The notes beneath the pieces were generated by a model. That model saw only the letters and a list, made by a program, of their open reading frames with translations, did no database searches and was not told the origin of the DNA. From positions 1 through 64,000 of the forward strand of contig JADJYW010000023.1 in NCBI GenBank assembly GCA_016719605.1: a stretch of DNA of 64,000 bases, written 5' to 3'. Position numbers and translations under genes: made by a program. Source of the DNA: Lewinellaceae bacterium (GTDB taxonomy: Bacteria; Bacteroidota; Bacteroidia; Chitinophagales; Saprospiraceae). Positions 29,790 through 40,363 of the stretch are shown in pieces. Position 1 is the stretch's first letter. Every line of letters begins with the position of its first letter.

Positions 29790-30173
29790 TCAACAATTCA
29801 TCGGCGCTTCGTCGGCCAGTTCGGTGAAAAAATCAGACTTGTCTTCGTCGGGCCGGTCCTTGCACGGAAAGTCTTTTTCGATCAAAATATGCAACGCATG
29901 GCCATCGGCCAAAGGCAGGAAACGCTCCATGCTGACCGCCTCGGTGTCCATCCAGCGATGTGCCGACGGCTCCGGTACCTGTATCCGAATGCGGCCGTCG
30001 GCAAAATGTGCGTCAATCTCCGAAAGGTCGTCGCGCAACACGAGTTCCCAAACAAAAACCCGTCCATCGGGGAAGTGCACCGTGGTTTGCAACCACTTTT
30101 CGGTGCGTAACTGTACCAGTTCGGAGCGCCGGAGCCGCAAGCGTATCCCGTTTTGTTCGCAGCGTAATTTCAT
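29790..30173 (-). CDS. small conserved hypothetical protein
   Basis: A 127-residue cytoplasmic protein starting MKLRCEQNGIRLRLRRSELV. The opening strand-turn-helix (K-R-x-G-x-x-I-R-L-R-L-R/T-x-S-E-V) and the end (ILIEKDFPCKDRPDEDKSDF) match a small uncharacterised Bacteroidetes family that I recall as DUF7009; this is from memory and unverified. A metal- or nucleic acid-related role cannot be inferred. It has its own approximately 20-bp gap from the subtilisin gene, so it may be the second gene of an operon with it. Confidence 0.6.
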   Translation of the reverse strand: MKLRCEQNGIRLRLRRSELVQLRTEKWLQTTVHFPDGRVFVWELVLRDDLSEIDAHFADGRIRIQVPEPSAHRWMDTEAVSMERFLPLADGHALHILIEKDFPCKDRPDEDKSDFFTELADEAPMNC

Positions 30174-30196
30174 AGTTAAGAAAAGTTGAGAGAGGG

Positions 30197-32883
30197 TTAT
30201 GGGCGTATGATGTGTATTTTTTGTTGAAAAATTTCTGCCTCGTACTGGATTCGGATGCAGTACAAACCCGCTTGCAAAGCGGATACATCTACAACCGGCG
30301 GCGAATTCGCAAACGAAACAATCCGGCGTGCTACTTGCCGGCCGGCCGCATCAAACAAAGTCAATTGCGCATCCTCCGGCAGGGCCTCCGGCAAATGCAG
30401 GAATATCTGGTGCCGGGCGGGTTGTGGATAAACCAGCAACTCCTGATCTGGTTTTGACGCCGGGCAACAACAACAAGCGGCCCCAGATGCACACAAAAGT
30501 CCACCACCTGCCCAAACTCGAATACTTCGCAAGGCGTCGGGGGCGTGCCCTGCGGCCCCCGGTATTTCATCGCCACCCGCATACGCGTCAGCCCCGAAGC
30601 CATGGTAGCCGGCGGAATGATCTCGCCCGAGATGGGCATTTCGCTGGAAAACCCGGGGTCAAAAGCCAACTCGTCGGGATCGGAGAAGTCGCCGTCGGCA
30701 TTGTAGTCAATAAAAACACGAAAGTATTCCTTGTACGGCAGGCCGGAAAAAGCGGGCGTCAGGGTGATCGGGAGGCTGACGCCGGGCAGTATTTCCAGCG
30801 AGGCGGCAGCGGCGGCAGCGGCAAAATTCTGGTACCCGATATTCCCGCCGGAGCTGTGGCTCCAGTCACCGATTTCCACTTGGGCGATCCATTCGTCCTT
30901 GGCAGAAGTAGCGCCCGCCGTACAGTAATTCAGGTCGGTGCAGGCCCCGCAGCCCGAGGTGGAAAACTGGAAGGAAACGGGCAAAGAGGCCGTATCCGGC
31001 TCGCACAGAGATGCCACCTCCACCGTATACACCGTGCACGGAATGAGTTCCAGCAGTGCGATACCGTTGTTGTCCGACAAGTATTCCAGCCAGGCTCCGG
31101 GGGGCGTCTGCACGCGTATGCGGTAGCCTGTTGCAGCACTTGGCCCGCTCCAGGCGAGTTGGGCCGTGGTATTCCCAACGGAAACCGCGCTGATGCTGGT
31201 CGGTGCGGAACAGCAGCCGTCCGTTCCAAAAACAACTGGGGGCGTCCAGGCGCTCAGGGTGTTTCCGCCGCAGTTGGCCCGCAGGGAAAATTCGTATTCG
31301 GTGCAGGCTTGTAGTCCGGGCAGGGTGAGCGGGCTGGTCGCACCGGGTACCAGGGTCCAGATCGGGTCGCCCTTTTTTCGCCAGCGCAAGCCGGCCGACT
31401 GCACCGAATCCACAACCGACCAGTACAACGCGATGGAGGTTTCCGAAGCCGCCCCCGCAGACAAGGCAAAAGGCGGAATGCAGTCCACACATTGGTCTTC
31501 GTAGTCTTGCAGGAGGTTGTACAGGTTGAGTGCTCCGCCCGATACCGTTTTGTTTTGCAGGGAATTATTAGGGGTTGCGCTGTTTAAAATTTGATTTTTC
31601 ACCCATCGTGCTGCGGCTGCGGGGTCGGCCCGTGCGATAGCCCCCAGGTTGCTGCAAGGTGCGGAATAAAGTAGCCCAATGGCGCCGCTTACCTGTGGCG
31701 CGGCGAAGGACGTGCCGGAAAAAGAGCCGTAGGTATTGCCGCTGCCGGCGGTGAAAACCTCCTTTCCGTATGCGCCGAGATCAATCGTGGCGGCGCCCCA
31801 GGCGGCATTTTCGGCCTTTTGATCGGAACGGGTGAGATTCGTCACGGCAATCAGGTATTCGCTGGGGCAAGCCGTCGGCAAGTCGCCTGCAATATCCACG
31901 TCCAGCGCTGTGTTGGCGGTAGCGGCTACGCCGAGGATGCCGGCTGCGCCGAGGGAGTCGAAGGCTGCACACCAGAGCGGGGCATTGTAAGGCTGCCCGC
32001 CGGTGATCCCCCAGGAACAATTGACCGCCACGACGAAAGCCCCCTGCTGACCGTTCGTGGCATTGTAGCGCTTGCGGGCCTGGAGCACATAGTCGTAGGC
32101 AGCCAGAATGACAGCCTCCTGACTGTTGCCCGCCACGAACATCAGTTTCACGTCCCAGTTGATACCCGATACCCCCGTGCCGTTGTTGCCTTTGGCGCCC
32201 ACGAGTGCCGATACCGGTGTGCCGTGGCTGGTTGCGATGCCCTCGATGTTGTCGTTGGCGGCAAACACATTCCACCCTCTGAAATCGTCCACATAGCCGT
32301 TGCCGTCGTTGTCCATGCCATCGCCGGGTATTTCGTGGTGGTTCATCCACATATTTTCCGCGAGGTCTTGGTGCGTGTGCTCGATACCGCCGTCAATGAC
32401 GGCCACCACAATGGTGTCGCCCTGCGGGGTAAGTCCGCCGCGGGTTATGTTCCAGGCCGGCTCCGAATCAAAGTCGGCGCCGGGAGTGCCGCCTGCGACG
32501 CCGGTATTATGGTGGTGCCACTGCTGGTCGTACAGCGGGTCGTCGGGGATGACCTGGGTTGCCGTTCCGCGGTATTCTAAAAAGTGGTTGTACTGCACCG
32601 TCAAAACCTCTTGCTGGCGGCTCAGCCATTCCAATACGCCGGTCTCGTGCGTATCCGCTACTTCCAGCAACCAGATATTGAGCGACTCCGAGACCCGGGT
32701 TTTCCATTGCGGTTGCGCAAGCGGCAATTCGGCCCCCAAATGTTCGAGCAGGCCCGCGGGCTGCTCGTTGTCGAACAAACGTACCAGCAACTGACCCGGC
32801 ACCCGGGTCAGTTGCTGGGCAGGCAGTGCCGCCGCGAGCAGACAAAGGAGAAAAAAAAGCAGTACAATTTTGACTGGGCGCAT
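30197..32883 (-). CDS. secreted subtilisin-like S8 protease with FnIII, GEVED and T9SS domains (one frameshift)
   Basis: From the ATG at 32883: signal peptide (MRPVKIVLLFFLLCLLAAAL), a propeptide, then the S8 catalytic domain with Asp164 (AVIDGGIEH), His220 (TSHGTPVSALVG) and Ser392 (SFSGTSFAAPQ). Two fibronectin type III-like domains follow (about residues 490-690), then a GEVED domain (about 740-830, YFRVFIDYNADGDFSDPDE). Near 30455-30475 one base is missing (best explained by a lost G in CCCGG); the other frame supplies a T9SS type A sorting domain (LLVYPQPARHQIFLHLP, LQAGLYCIRIQYE) ending at 30197. Total approximately 895 residues. It is likely an extracellular or surface protease; the substrate is unknown. 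Confidence 0.85.
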
Positions 32884-32904
32884 CTTTCGAGCAATTGGCT
32901 GCGG

Positions 32905-32912
32905 CAAAAGTA
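32905..32912 (-). promoter_or_regulatory. -7 promoter box (TACTTTTG) for the subtilisin gene
   Basis: Minus-strand TACTTTTG matches TAnnTTTG and lies 21 bp before the start at 32883. Confidence 0.5.
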
Positions 32913-33462
32913 CGCCAAAGCGCAAGGCAGGAAGCAGGTTCTTCGCGCCACCCGCGGTTTTGACCCCGCTTTGCTTGTTTTGGCCAAATGGCGGCGTGGT
33001 CTTTTTGTGATCGGCGCAGTTGACTGCCCGGGGAACCCTCGGAGATAAAAAATTGAATTAGGCCGGAGTAATGAGGCAGCGTTGAGCGATTCCGTGCATC
33101 TATCCCTCCAGCAATTCATCAGCGGGAGCAGGAGGTGTGCCGGCCAGTTACTTTCAAGTGCCGGGAGCATGGAACTTGCACCGGGAGCGTTGCGACATAC
33201 TGTTGAGCACAAAATTTTTAGAGTTTAGATTTTTATCTAAATCTACTAAAAAAACGACAGGAACCCGGAACGGGAAAATGGTAAACCCGGGTAAAAAGTT
33301 TGGTCAAGACCGCGCTTGCTGGGGCAGTTAAAATGACCAAAAAAGCCCGCCCAAAATAAAATTCTTGTTTCCTTTGCCGATCTTTAATCCCCGGGGCGGA
33401 TATCCAACATCAATTTCCCAACCGTTCAAAATTTGTGTTTCAGCCCTTAAAAATCCAGCGCT
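32913..33462. other. non-coding stretch between divergent genes
   Basis: About 550 bp with no convincing gene. I see one short AT-rich hairpin at 33234-33251 (TTTAGAT around TTTT) that could be an operator or weak terminator. The adjoining leader region 33463-33585 is described separately. Confidence 0.5.
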
Positions 33463-33564
33463 ATGAGATGGGCATCATGCCCTTCGGGAATCAATAGCGG
33501 TGTCCTGTTTGTGGTTGTTCAAGGCCCCTGTCGGCTAAAATTGAGGGGGCCTTTTTTCAAATAG
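33463..33564 (+). other. possible 33-codon leader peptide before the giant adhesin
   Basis: An ATG-started short frame (MRWASCPSGINSGVLFVVVQ, then 13 more residues) runs through the terminator-like hairpin at 33521-33557 and ends 21 bp before the adhesin ATG at 33586. The start of the frame itself contains a small hairpin (GGGCAT/ATGCCC). Arrangement suggests a translated leader coupled to attenuation; no ribosome-binding site supports it strongly. Confidence 0.3.
33521..33557 (+). terminator. terminator-like hairpin in the 5' leader of the adhesin gene
   Basis: AAGGCCCC pairs with GGGGCCTT and is followed by TTTT. It lies only 28 bp before the start at 33586, so it would stop transcripts entering the adhesin gene unless bypassed. 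There is no upstream plus-strand gene that needs terminating, which favours an attenuator. Confidence 0.5.
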
Positions 33565-33585
33565 TTTTAAAAATCTACCTGTTTT

Positions 33586-36500
33586 ATGCAAAAAAAATTA
33601 CTTGCTTTAATGCTGCTGCTGCTGGCAGCGTGGGGAATGAAAGCACAGCTTCCGCCACCTTGCCCGGCCAACGATTATCCACCGGCCGACCTTTGTTCCG
33701 ACATTTGTATCTACTGTAATTTCAATGGAATAACTGGAAACACGGGTGGGTATACCGGACAAACACCCCCTGGCGGTTTCTGCTCAGGCATCCAGAATGA
33801 GCTTTGGCTCGGGTTTATCGCCGGGGCAGCTGCAGGCACATTTACGGTGACCCCTGCCAACTGTCAAAACGGCAACGGCCTTCAGATTGCGTTGTATACC
33901 AGTTGCAACGATGCTCCGATTGCTTGCAACGGCGGCCAGCAAGGCGGAGGCAATACCCCGATGTCCATTACATCACAATTGACTCCCGGGGTCAACTATT
34001 ACCTGCTGATTGACGGCTACGGCGGAGATATTTGTGACTACACGGTCACAGTAGTCCCGCCCAGTGCTGTTCAAGCGCCCTCGGTGGGTAATACCGGGTC
34101 CATAGCAGGCCCCATAACAGTTTGCCCGGGCGCCACGGTAACCTACAGCATCCCCGTCGTATCAGGCGCGGGCGCTTACGAATGGAACGGCCCTCCCGGC
34201 AGTTTGATCAACGGTATGCCCCCACCCGTAACCCTTGACGCCCCCGGCGGCAATGTGGTCAGTCTTACAATGGGACCAAACAGCGGCCAGATATGCGTCA
34301 AACCACTCAACTCCTGCAACGACGGGGTTGAGGTATGCCGAAACATCATCTCCCAGCCGATCCTGCCAACGACGTTGCCACCCGTAATTATCTGCAATGA
34401 AGACGCTCCGTACATACTGCCCTGGGGCGACCCTGTTTTCAACAACGGGCTGTACGAAACCACCTATCAGTACTATCAGGGTTGCGATAGTATCGTCCGG
34501 CAGAATGTCACCATCAAGCCACCGATTGTCCGCTTCCTGCCTCCTCAAACCGTCTGCGCAGGCACCTGTGTGACAATTTGCAACGAAGAGTACTGCGACG
34601 CAGGTAGTTATACCCACACCTGCGAGTCTTTTCAGGGCTGCGATAGTATCATCCCTTTTGCTATACTGATCCTCGACCCTATCGCTGAAATTATTCCAGG
34701 CGGTGTTATCTCCTGTGCTAATGATACCATAACACTCACTTCAACGGCCTCACCCGGAGCGAAGGTGTGGAAGAATCTGAGCGGTACCGTGCTCGGTACC
34801 GGCAACTCCTTGCTTGTCACCCAGCCGGGGACAATTGTACTTACTGTCACCGCCTCTGCCGGCGGCGCCCTTTGTACGGCATCGGATACCATCACGGTTA
34901 CCGGCGATAAAACCCCGCCAACGGTATCTGCGAACGGTGGTTTTCTCGGCTGTGGCAACGCGCAAGCGCAAATCACCACTGCAACCAACGCCGTCAATCC
35001 TGCGTATGCCTGGAGTCCTGCCAACGGACTGAGTGCCACAAACATACCAAACCCCATAGCCACCCTGCCGGGCATATACACGGTTACCGTGACAACCTCC
35101 ACAAACGGTTGTACCGCCACGGCAACCGTCAGCATTACCGGCAACACGGACCCACCTCAGGCGACAGCCACCGGGGCAACCATTACTTGTGTCTTGAACC
35201 CTGTGACGATATCCGCCACCACGGACGTACCGAATGCTACCTTTGCATGGAGCGGTCCCGCCGGATTCGGCTCTTCGGAGCAAAGCCCGAGCGTCGGAAC
35301 AGCCGGCACCTACACCGTAGTCATAACCAACCCTGCCAATAGTTGCACCGCATCGGCCACCGCATCGGTCATGACCAGTACCACGCCTCCCGGCGCATCG
35401 GCTATCGGCGGGATAATATCCTGTAATGCGCCTTCCGTGACGATCAATGGCGGTTCTCCCACCAATGGCGTCACGTTCTCCTGGACCGGCCCCAACAACT
35501 TCGCATCCACCCTGGAAGACCCTTCGGCCGACCTTGCCGGCGCGTACACCGTCACCGTGACCGATCCAATCAATGGGTGCACGTCCACGGCATCAACGAC
35601 CCTGACTGGAAACACCATCCCGCCAACTGCCGACGCTATCGGCGGCACCGTCTCCTGTGGCGATCCCAATCTCACCCTTGACGGTTCTTCCAACACGCCC
35701 GGTGTAACCTTCGGATGGAGCGGTCCAAATGGCTTCTCCTCCAGCCAACAAGACCCGATAGTTACCGTACCTGGCCTGTATGTACTCACCGTCACCGGGC
35801 CTAATGCCTGCACTTCAACCGCCGAGGCTACCGTTGACGGTGACTTCGCAGCACCGGATGCGGCTGCAACCGGAGGCGTCATTACTTGCTCAGCATCCAA
35901 CACGGTTATCAACGGTTCCTCCAACTCCCCGAATGTAACGTTCACCTGGGTAGGCCCCAACGGCGGCATCTACAACGGCCCTACACCCACGGTATCCAAC
36001 ACCGGCACCTACACCCTCACCGTGACCTCCCCCAACGGCTGTACGGCCACGGCCACGGCCGATGTGGTGCCCGATGCCAACGTACCCAACGCCAGTGCTG
36101 TAGGCGGCACACTCAACTGCCTCGTGTTCAACCTGATGCTGGATGGCGGATCGGTGACTCCCGGCGTTATGCTTGAATGGACCGGACCGGGTAATTTCAA
36201 CTCTACGCTGGAGGATCCGAGCGTAGATATACCAGGTACCTATACGCTCGTTGTCACGAATCCGGTGAATGGCTGCACTGCCGTGGCCACAGCAAATGTC
36301 GTGCTCGACGATGCCGAACCTGGCGCATCTGCCATCGGCGGCACCGTCACCTGCGACCAGCCAGACATAGAAGTCTCGGGCGACTCTCCGGCAAACAATG
36401 TGACCTGGGCGTGGAGCGGACCAAACGGCTTCGCCTCTACGGAGCAAAACCCGATGACTTCGGAAGCCGGCGACTATGCCCTCGTTGTAACGGCCCTCAA

Positions 36501-39500
36501 CGGCTGCACCTCAACGGCTCTTGCCACGGTAATTGCCGATCAGGCACCTCCCGTACCGGCATCTACAACCGGCACCTTGACTTGTTCCATCACCAGTATC
36601 GTGCTCAACGGTACTGCCGACGTGCCCGTCACATTTTCCTGGCTCGGCCCCAATAATTTCAACTCCTCCGAGCAAAACCCTGCTGTGTCCGAATCGGGCG
36701 ACTACACGCTCCTGACGACCGCTCTGAACGGATGTACAGCCGACGTTACCGTCACCGTGCTACTTGATGTAGCGCCCCCTGACGTATCCGCCTCGGGAAA
36801 TACCATCTCTTGCAGTGCACCGCAGGTGTCCATCAGCGGCGCCTCCGCCACACCCGGCGCAACCTTCCAGTGGCTCGGCCCCAACAGTTTCAACTCCCCT
36901 GACCCCAACCCGCTCGTAGACGACGGCGGCGCCTACACCCTCGTCGTGACGGCTCCCAACGGATGTACGTCGGACGCAACGGTGGACGTACTGCTGGACA
37001 CAAACCAGCCGCTCGTCTTCGCATCGGCGCCGGATGTATTGACCTGTTCGACCACCTCGGTACAGGTATCTTCGACGGCAACAAATGCTTCTTCACCCGT
37101 CCAGTCGTATTCCTGGAGCGGCCCCGGCGGCTTTGTTTCTGTGGATGAGGACCCATTGGTATCCGAACCGGGAGAATACACGGTGGTGGTTACTTCCGCG
37201 AATGGATGTACGGCAACAGCGAGCGCTACGGCCACACAGGACATCGTTGCGCCAGACATTTCGGCACAAGGCGGAACACTCACCTGTCTGATCACGGAAG
37301 TAGACCTCGACGGTAATTCTTCGACACCCGGAGCCTCTTTCTCCTGGAGTGGGCCTGGTTTTACCTCGACACTGGCAGACCCGACGATCAACGTCGAAGG
37401 CGACTACACGCTCACGGTGACCGGCCCCAACGGGTGCACGGCTTCCGAGACGGTCGTTGTCATACTGGATGGCGATTTCCCGGACGCTGCAGCGGCCTCG
37501 TCCAATAATCTGGACTGCGACGATCTGGCGACGACGCTGACGGGTATCAGTATCACCCCCGATGTTGCCTATGCGTGGTCGGACAATAGCGGCATTTTTG
37601 CCGTGACGCCGACGACAACGGTATCCGGGCCTGGAACATATCAGCTGGCCGTGACCGCACCGAATGGTTGTGTGACCTTAGTCAATGTGGATGTTTCCCA
37701 GGACATCAACGAACCGGGTGCAAGTGCCCAGGGCGATACCATCAACTGCATCACCGGAGAAAGTCCAATTCTCGGTGGCTCGCCGACGACCGGCGTAGCA
37801 TGGCTGTGGGCCGGCCCCGGAGGTTTTACTTCAACGGAACAAAGCCCTATCGTCTCGCAGCCCGGGATTTACACCCTCACCGTGACTGCGCCCAATGCCT
37901 GCACCACAACAGCAACTGCCGAAGTAGCCCAGAATACGGACTCTCCGGATGTACTCGTTGGCGGCGCCGGCACGCTGACCTGTCTGGTAACCGAACTCAC
38001 TCTGACAGGCCAAATCAACACACCCGGTGCGACCGGGCTGTGGACAGGCCCAGGCGGCGCCGTGATTTCCAGCGATCCTTCCGTGGATGTATCTGCGCCG
38101 GGAGTTTACACCTATACCGTCACGGCCCTGAATGGTTGTATTTCAGCACCGACGCTGACGGTGGGCGAAAATGTCGTCACCCCGCAAGGTGTGCAGGTGA
38201 CCGGCGGTCTCATCAATTGCGCCATGCCTACGCTGACACTCTCGGCAACGAGCACCACACCGAACGTAGCGTATTCCTGGATTGGCCCTGCCGGGTTCAT
38301 GTCACCCCTGCAAAATCCGCCGACAGGTACTCCGGGAACGTACACGGTACTGCTGACAAACCCGGTCAATGGCTGCCAGGCAACAGCTGTGACGAGTGTT
38401 TTGGGCGACTTCGTTAACCCGACGGTGTCGGCTACATCGCCGACAATCACCTGCTCGGTACCAAGTGTGACCATTACTTCTACCGGCAGCCCGGCGAACA
38501 TATCCTACAAGTGGACAGGCCCAGGCATCAATACCGGCAACGAGTCCAGTCCAAACCCGCCGGTAAACGCCCCGGGTACATACGCCGTAACCGTCACAGC
38601 CGCAAATGGTTGTACGGCCACCACAACGGTGGCTGTTCCAGCCGATGTAGCGGCACCAAATGCTGCTGCGACCGGCGTCACGCTGACCTGTACACAGCCG
38701 TCCAGCACCATCACCGGAACGTCCACCACACCCGGCGTGACATACGCCTGGTCGGGGCCGGACGGGTTCGCATCCAGCGTAGCCAACCCGGTCATCAACA
38801 ATCCGGGCGACTATGTGCTCACCGTTACAGCGCCGAATGGCTGCACCTCGACTGCTGTGGCAGTGGCTGTACCGGATGCCAATGCTCCAACTGCGGCGGC
38901 TACGGGCGCTACCATCACATGCGCCGTGCCCGGTGTCACGCTGGCCGGATCGTCCAGTTTGGCTACGGTAACGTGGGCATGGACCGGTCCTGCAGGCTTC
39001 AGTTCCACGGCGCAGAATCCCTCTGTTGATGCTCCGGGCAACTACACCCTCGTCGTAACCAACCCGCAGAACGGCTGTACGGCTTCGGCAACAACGCAGG
39101 TACTGGCTGATATCCAGGGTCCGCAAGTGGCCACCGGAGTGCCCGAACAACTCGACTGCACCACGACACAGGTGAGCCTGAGCGCAACGGTTCAAACACC
39201 GGGTTCATACAGTTATCAATGGAGCACGCAGACGGGAAGCATTCTTTCGGGAGATCAAACACCAAACCCGACTGTGAGTACGGCTGCCGTGTATGCAGTG
39301 GTCGTCACCAACCTCCAGAACGGATGCACCACCCTGCAAAACGTCACCGTAGTCGTTGACTCGTCCACCGTTTCCGGCGCTGAACTGGTTGTACGCGATG
39401 TATCCTGCTTTGGCAGAACCGATGGCGGCCTTAATGTAGCCGCAGTCGTCGGCGGAACGCCACCCTTCCTGTACTCGCTCGACAACGCACCCTTCTCCGC

Positions 39501-40152
39501 TCAGTCGGTGTTCACGGGGCTGCCTCCGGGTACCCACACCGTGGCTATTCAGGATGCGAACGGATGCGAATGGGAAACCACGTTCCCCGTTGCCGAACCC
39601 GAGGAACTGCTTATCGAACTCGGCCCGGATACCACGATTTTCCTCGGAGATTCCATCATTCTGTCCATTGACGGCGTGGTAAATTTCCCTGACCGTGTCG
39701 TCAACACCACGCTTAACCCGTCCTACCTCGATACCTTGTTTGGCGCGTTCTTTACCCCGCCCAACTCCTTCCGTTACACGATGACTGTGGTGGATGCCAA
39801 TGGGTGCAAGGCTGCCGATAGCCGGCTTGTTATCGTTGACAAGACCCGTCTGGTTTACATTCCCAATGTTTTCGATCCGGGAGCACCCGATTTGGATGCG
39901 CTGTTTTTCATCTCGGCCAAGTACCCGAACCACGTCACCGGAATCAAGTCCTTCCTGGTGTTCGACCGTTGGGGCAATGCCGTGTTCGAGCGATTCAACT
40001 TCGCGCCCAACATACCTGAATTGGGCTGGGACGGCACCATCAGAGGTACCAAGGCCCATGTAGGTGTGTATACCTACTTCGCAGAAATTGAGTTTATTGA
40101 CGGCGAAACGATCCTTTACAAAGGTGATGTGACCCTGCTCAGAAATAATTGA
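33586..40152 (+). CDS. giant adhesin with 19 Ig-like repeats, SprB-type repeat and T9SS type B tail
   Basis: An intact 2,188-residue protein. Signal peptide MQKKLLALMLLLLAAWGMKA; an N-terminal cysteine-rich domain (about residues 25-165); a PKD-like region; two GCDS-type repeats (about 285-360); then 19 Ig-like repeats of about 74 residues (about 440-1920) on the plan ATGGTITC ... TFSWTGPNGFSST ... PGTYTLTVTAPNGCTSTA. A SprB-type repeat follows (VSCFGRTDGGLNVAAVVGGT ... DANGCEWE), and the end is a gliding-motility-associated CHU_C/type B sorting domain (VYIPNVFDPG, LVFDRWGNAVFERFNF, GVYTYFAEIEF). It is likely exported by the T9SS and placed on the surface, as SprB is for gliding and attachment. 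A leader with a hairpin precedes it. Confidence 0.9.
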   Translation: MQKKLLALMLLLLAAWGMKAQLPPPCPANDYPPADLCSDICIYCNFNGITGNTGGYTGQTPPGGFCSGIQNELWLGFIAGAAAGTFTVTPANCQNGNGLQIALYTSCNDAPIACNGGQQGGGNTPMSITSQLTPGVNYYLLIDGYGGDICDYTVTVVPPSAVQAPSVGNTGSIAGPITVCPGATVTYSIPVVSGAGAYEWNGPPGSLINGMPPPVTLDAPGGNVVSLTMGPNSGQICVKPLNSCNDGVEVCRNIISQPILPTTLPPVIICNEDAPYILPWGDPVFNNGLYETTYQYYQGCDSIVRQNVTIKPPIVRFLPPQTVCAGTCVTICNEEYCDAGSYTHTCESFQGCDSIIPFAILILDPIAEIIPGGVISCANDTITLTSTASPGAKVWKNLSGTVLGTGNSLLVTQPGTIVLTVTASAGGALCTASDTITVTGDKTPPTVSANGGFLGCGNAQAQITTATNAVNPAYAWSPANGLSATNIPNPIATLPGIYTVTVTTSTNGCTATATVSITGNTDPPQATATGATITCVLNPVTISATTDVPNATFAWSGPAGFGSSEQSPSVGTAGTYTVVITNPANSCTASATASVMTSTTPPGASAIGGIISCNAPSVTINGGSPTNGVTFSWTGPNNFASTLEDPSADLAGAYTVTVTDPINGCTSTASTTLTGNTIPPTADAIGGTVSCGDPNLTLDGSSNTPGVTFGWSGPNGFSSSQQDPIVTVPGLYVLTVTGPNACTSTAEATVDGDFAAPDAAATGGVITCSASNTVINGSSNSPNVTFTWVGPNGGIYNGPTPTVSNTGTYTLTVTSPNGCTATATADVVPDANVPNASAVGGTLNCLVFNLMLDGGSVTPGVMLEWTGPGNFNSTLEDPSVDIPGTYTLVVTNPVNGCTAVATANVVLDDAEPGASAIGGTVTCDQPDIEVSGDSPANNVTWAWSGPNGFASTEQNPMTSEAGDYALVVTALNGCTSTALATVIADQAPPVPASTTGTLTCSITSIVLNGTADVPVTFSWLGPNNFNSSEQNPAVSESGDYTLLTTALNGCTADVTVTVLLDVAPPDVSASGNTISCSAPQVSISGASATPGATFQWLGPNSFNSPDPNPLVDDGGAYTLVVTAPNGCTSDATVDVLLDTNQPLVFASAPDVLTCSTTSVQVSSTATNASSPVQSYSWSGPGGFVSVDEDPLVSEPGEYTVVVTSANGCTATASATATQDIVAPDISAQGGTLTCLITEVDLDGNSSTPGASFSWSGPGFTSTLADPTINVEGDYTLTVTGPNGCTASETVVVILDGDFPDAAAASSNNLDCDDLATTLTGISITPDVAYAWSDNSGIFAVTPTTTVSGPGTYQLAVTAPNGCVTLVNVDVSQDINEPGASAQGDTINCITGESPILGGSPTTGVAWLWAGPGGFTSTEQSPIVSQPGIYTLTVTAPNACTTTATAEVAQNTDSPDVLVGGAGTLTCLVTELTLTGQINTPGATGLWTGPGGAVISSDPSVDVSAPGVYTYTVTALNGCISAPTLTVGENVVTPQGVQVTGGLINCAMPTLTLSATSTTPNVAYSWIGPAGFMSPLQNPPTGTPGTYTVLLTNPVNGCQATAVTSVLGDFVNPTVSATSPTITCSVPSVTITSTGSPANISYKWTGPGINTGNESSPNPPVNAPGTYAVTVTAANGCTATTTVAVPADVAAPNAAATGVTLTCTQPSSTITGTSTTPGVTYAWSGPDGFASSVANPVINNPGDYVLTVTAPNGCTSTAVAVAVPDANAPTAAATGATITCAVPGVTLAGSSSLATVTWAWTGPAGFSSTAQNPSVDAPGNYTLVVTNPQNGCTASATTQVLADIQGPQVATGVPEQLDCTTTQVSLSATVQTPGSYSYQWSTQTGSILSGDQTPNPTVSTAAVYAVVVTNLQNGCTTLQNVTVVVDSSTVSGAELVVRDVSCFGRTDGGLNVAAVVGGTPPFLYSLDNAPFSAQSVFTGLPPGTHTVAIQDANGCEWETTFPVAEPEELLIELGPDTTIFLGDSIILSIDGVVNFPDRVVNTTLNPSYLDTLFGAFFTPPNSFRYTMTVVDANGCKAADSRLVIVDKTRLVYIPNVFDPGAPDLDALFFISAKYPNHVTGIKSFLVFDRWGNAVFERFNFAPNIPELGWDGTIRGTKAHVGVYTYFAEIEFIDGETILYKGDVTLLRNN

Positions 40153-40176
40153 TCAGGTATTTTTTGTGATGACCAA

Positions 40177-40212
40177 CCAGGAGTCATCCCGAATTTTCGG
40201 GGTGACTCCTGG
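40177..40212 (+). terminator. hairpin terminator after the giant adhesin
   Basis: CCAGGAGTCATCCCGAA pairs with the sequence at 40196-40212 (one G-T wobble), 24 bp after the stop. The stem is long, but the following T-run is poor. Confidence 0.6.
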
Positions 40213-40310
40213 CATTTATACGCAGGCAGAACCAACCCCGATACTGCAAATGCTGTTACAGTAGCCAACGACCGCGCGGCCTGTTCTTTTGGCGCACCCG
40301 GCAATTCCAG

Positions 40311-40318
40311 TAGTTTTG
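40311..40318 (+). promoter_or_regulatory. promoter: TTTG at 40288 and TAGTTTTG box
   Basis: TAGTTTTG matches TAnnTTTG, with a TTTG at 40288-40291 spaced 19 bp upstream, the expected -33/-7 spacing for the Bacteroidetes sigma factor. It supports the GTG start at 40364 over an upstream ATG at 40289. Confidence 0.55.
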
Positions 40319-40363
40319 CAGGATTTTCCAAACACAACCGGATCGTATCCAAAAACACACACT

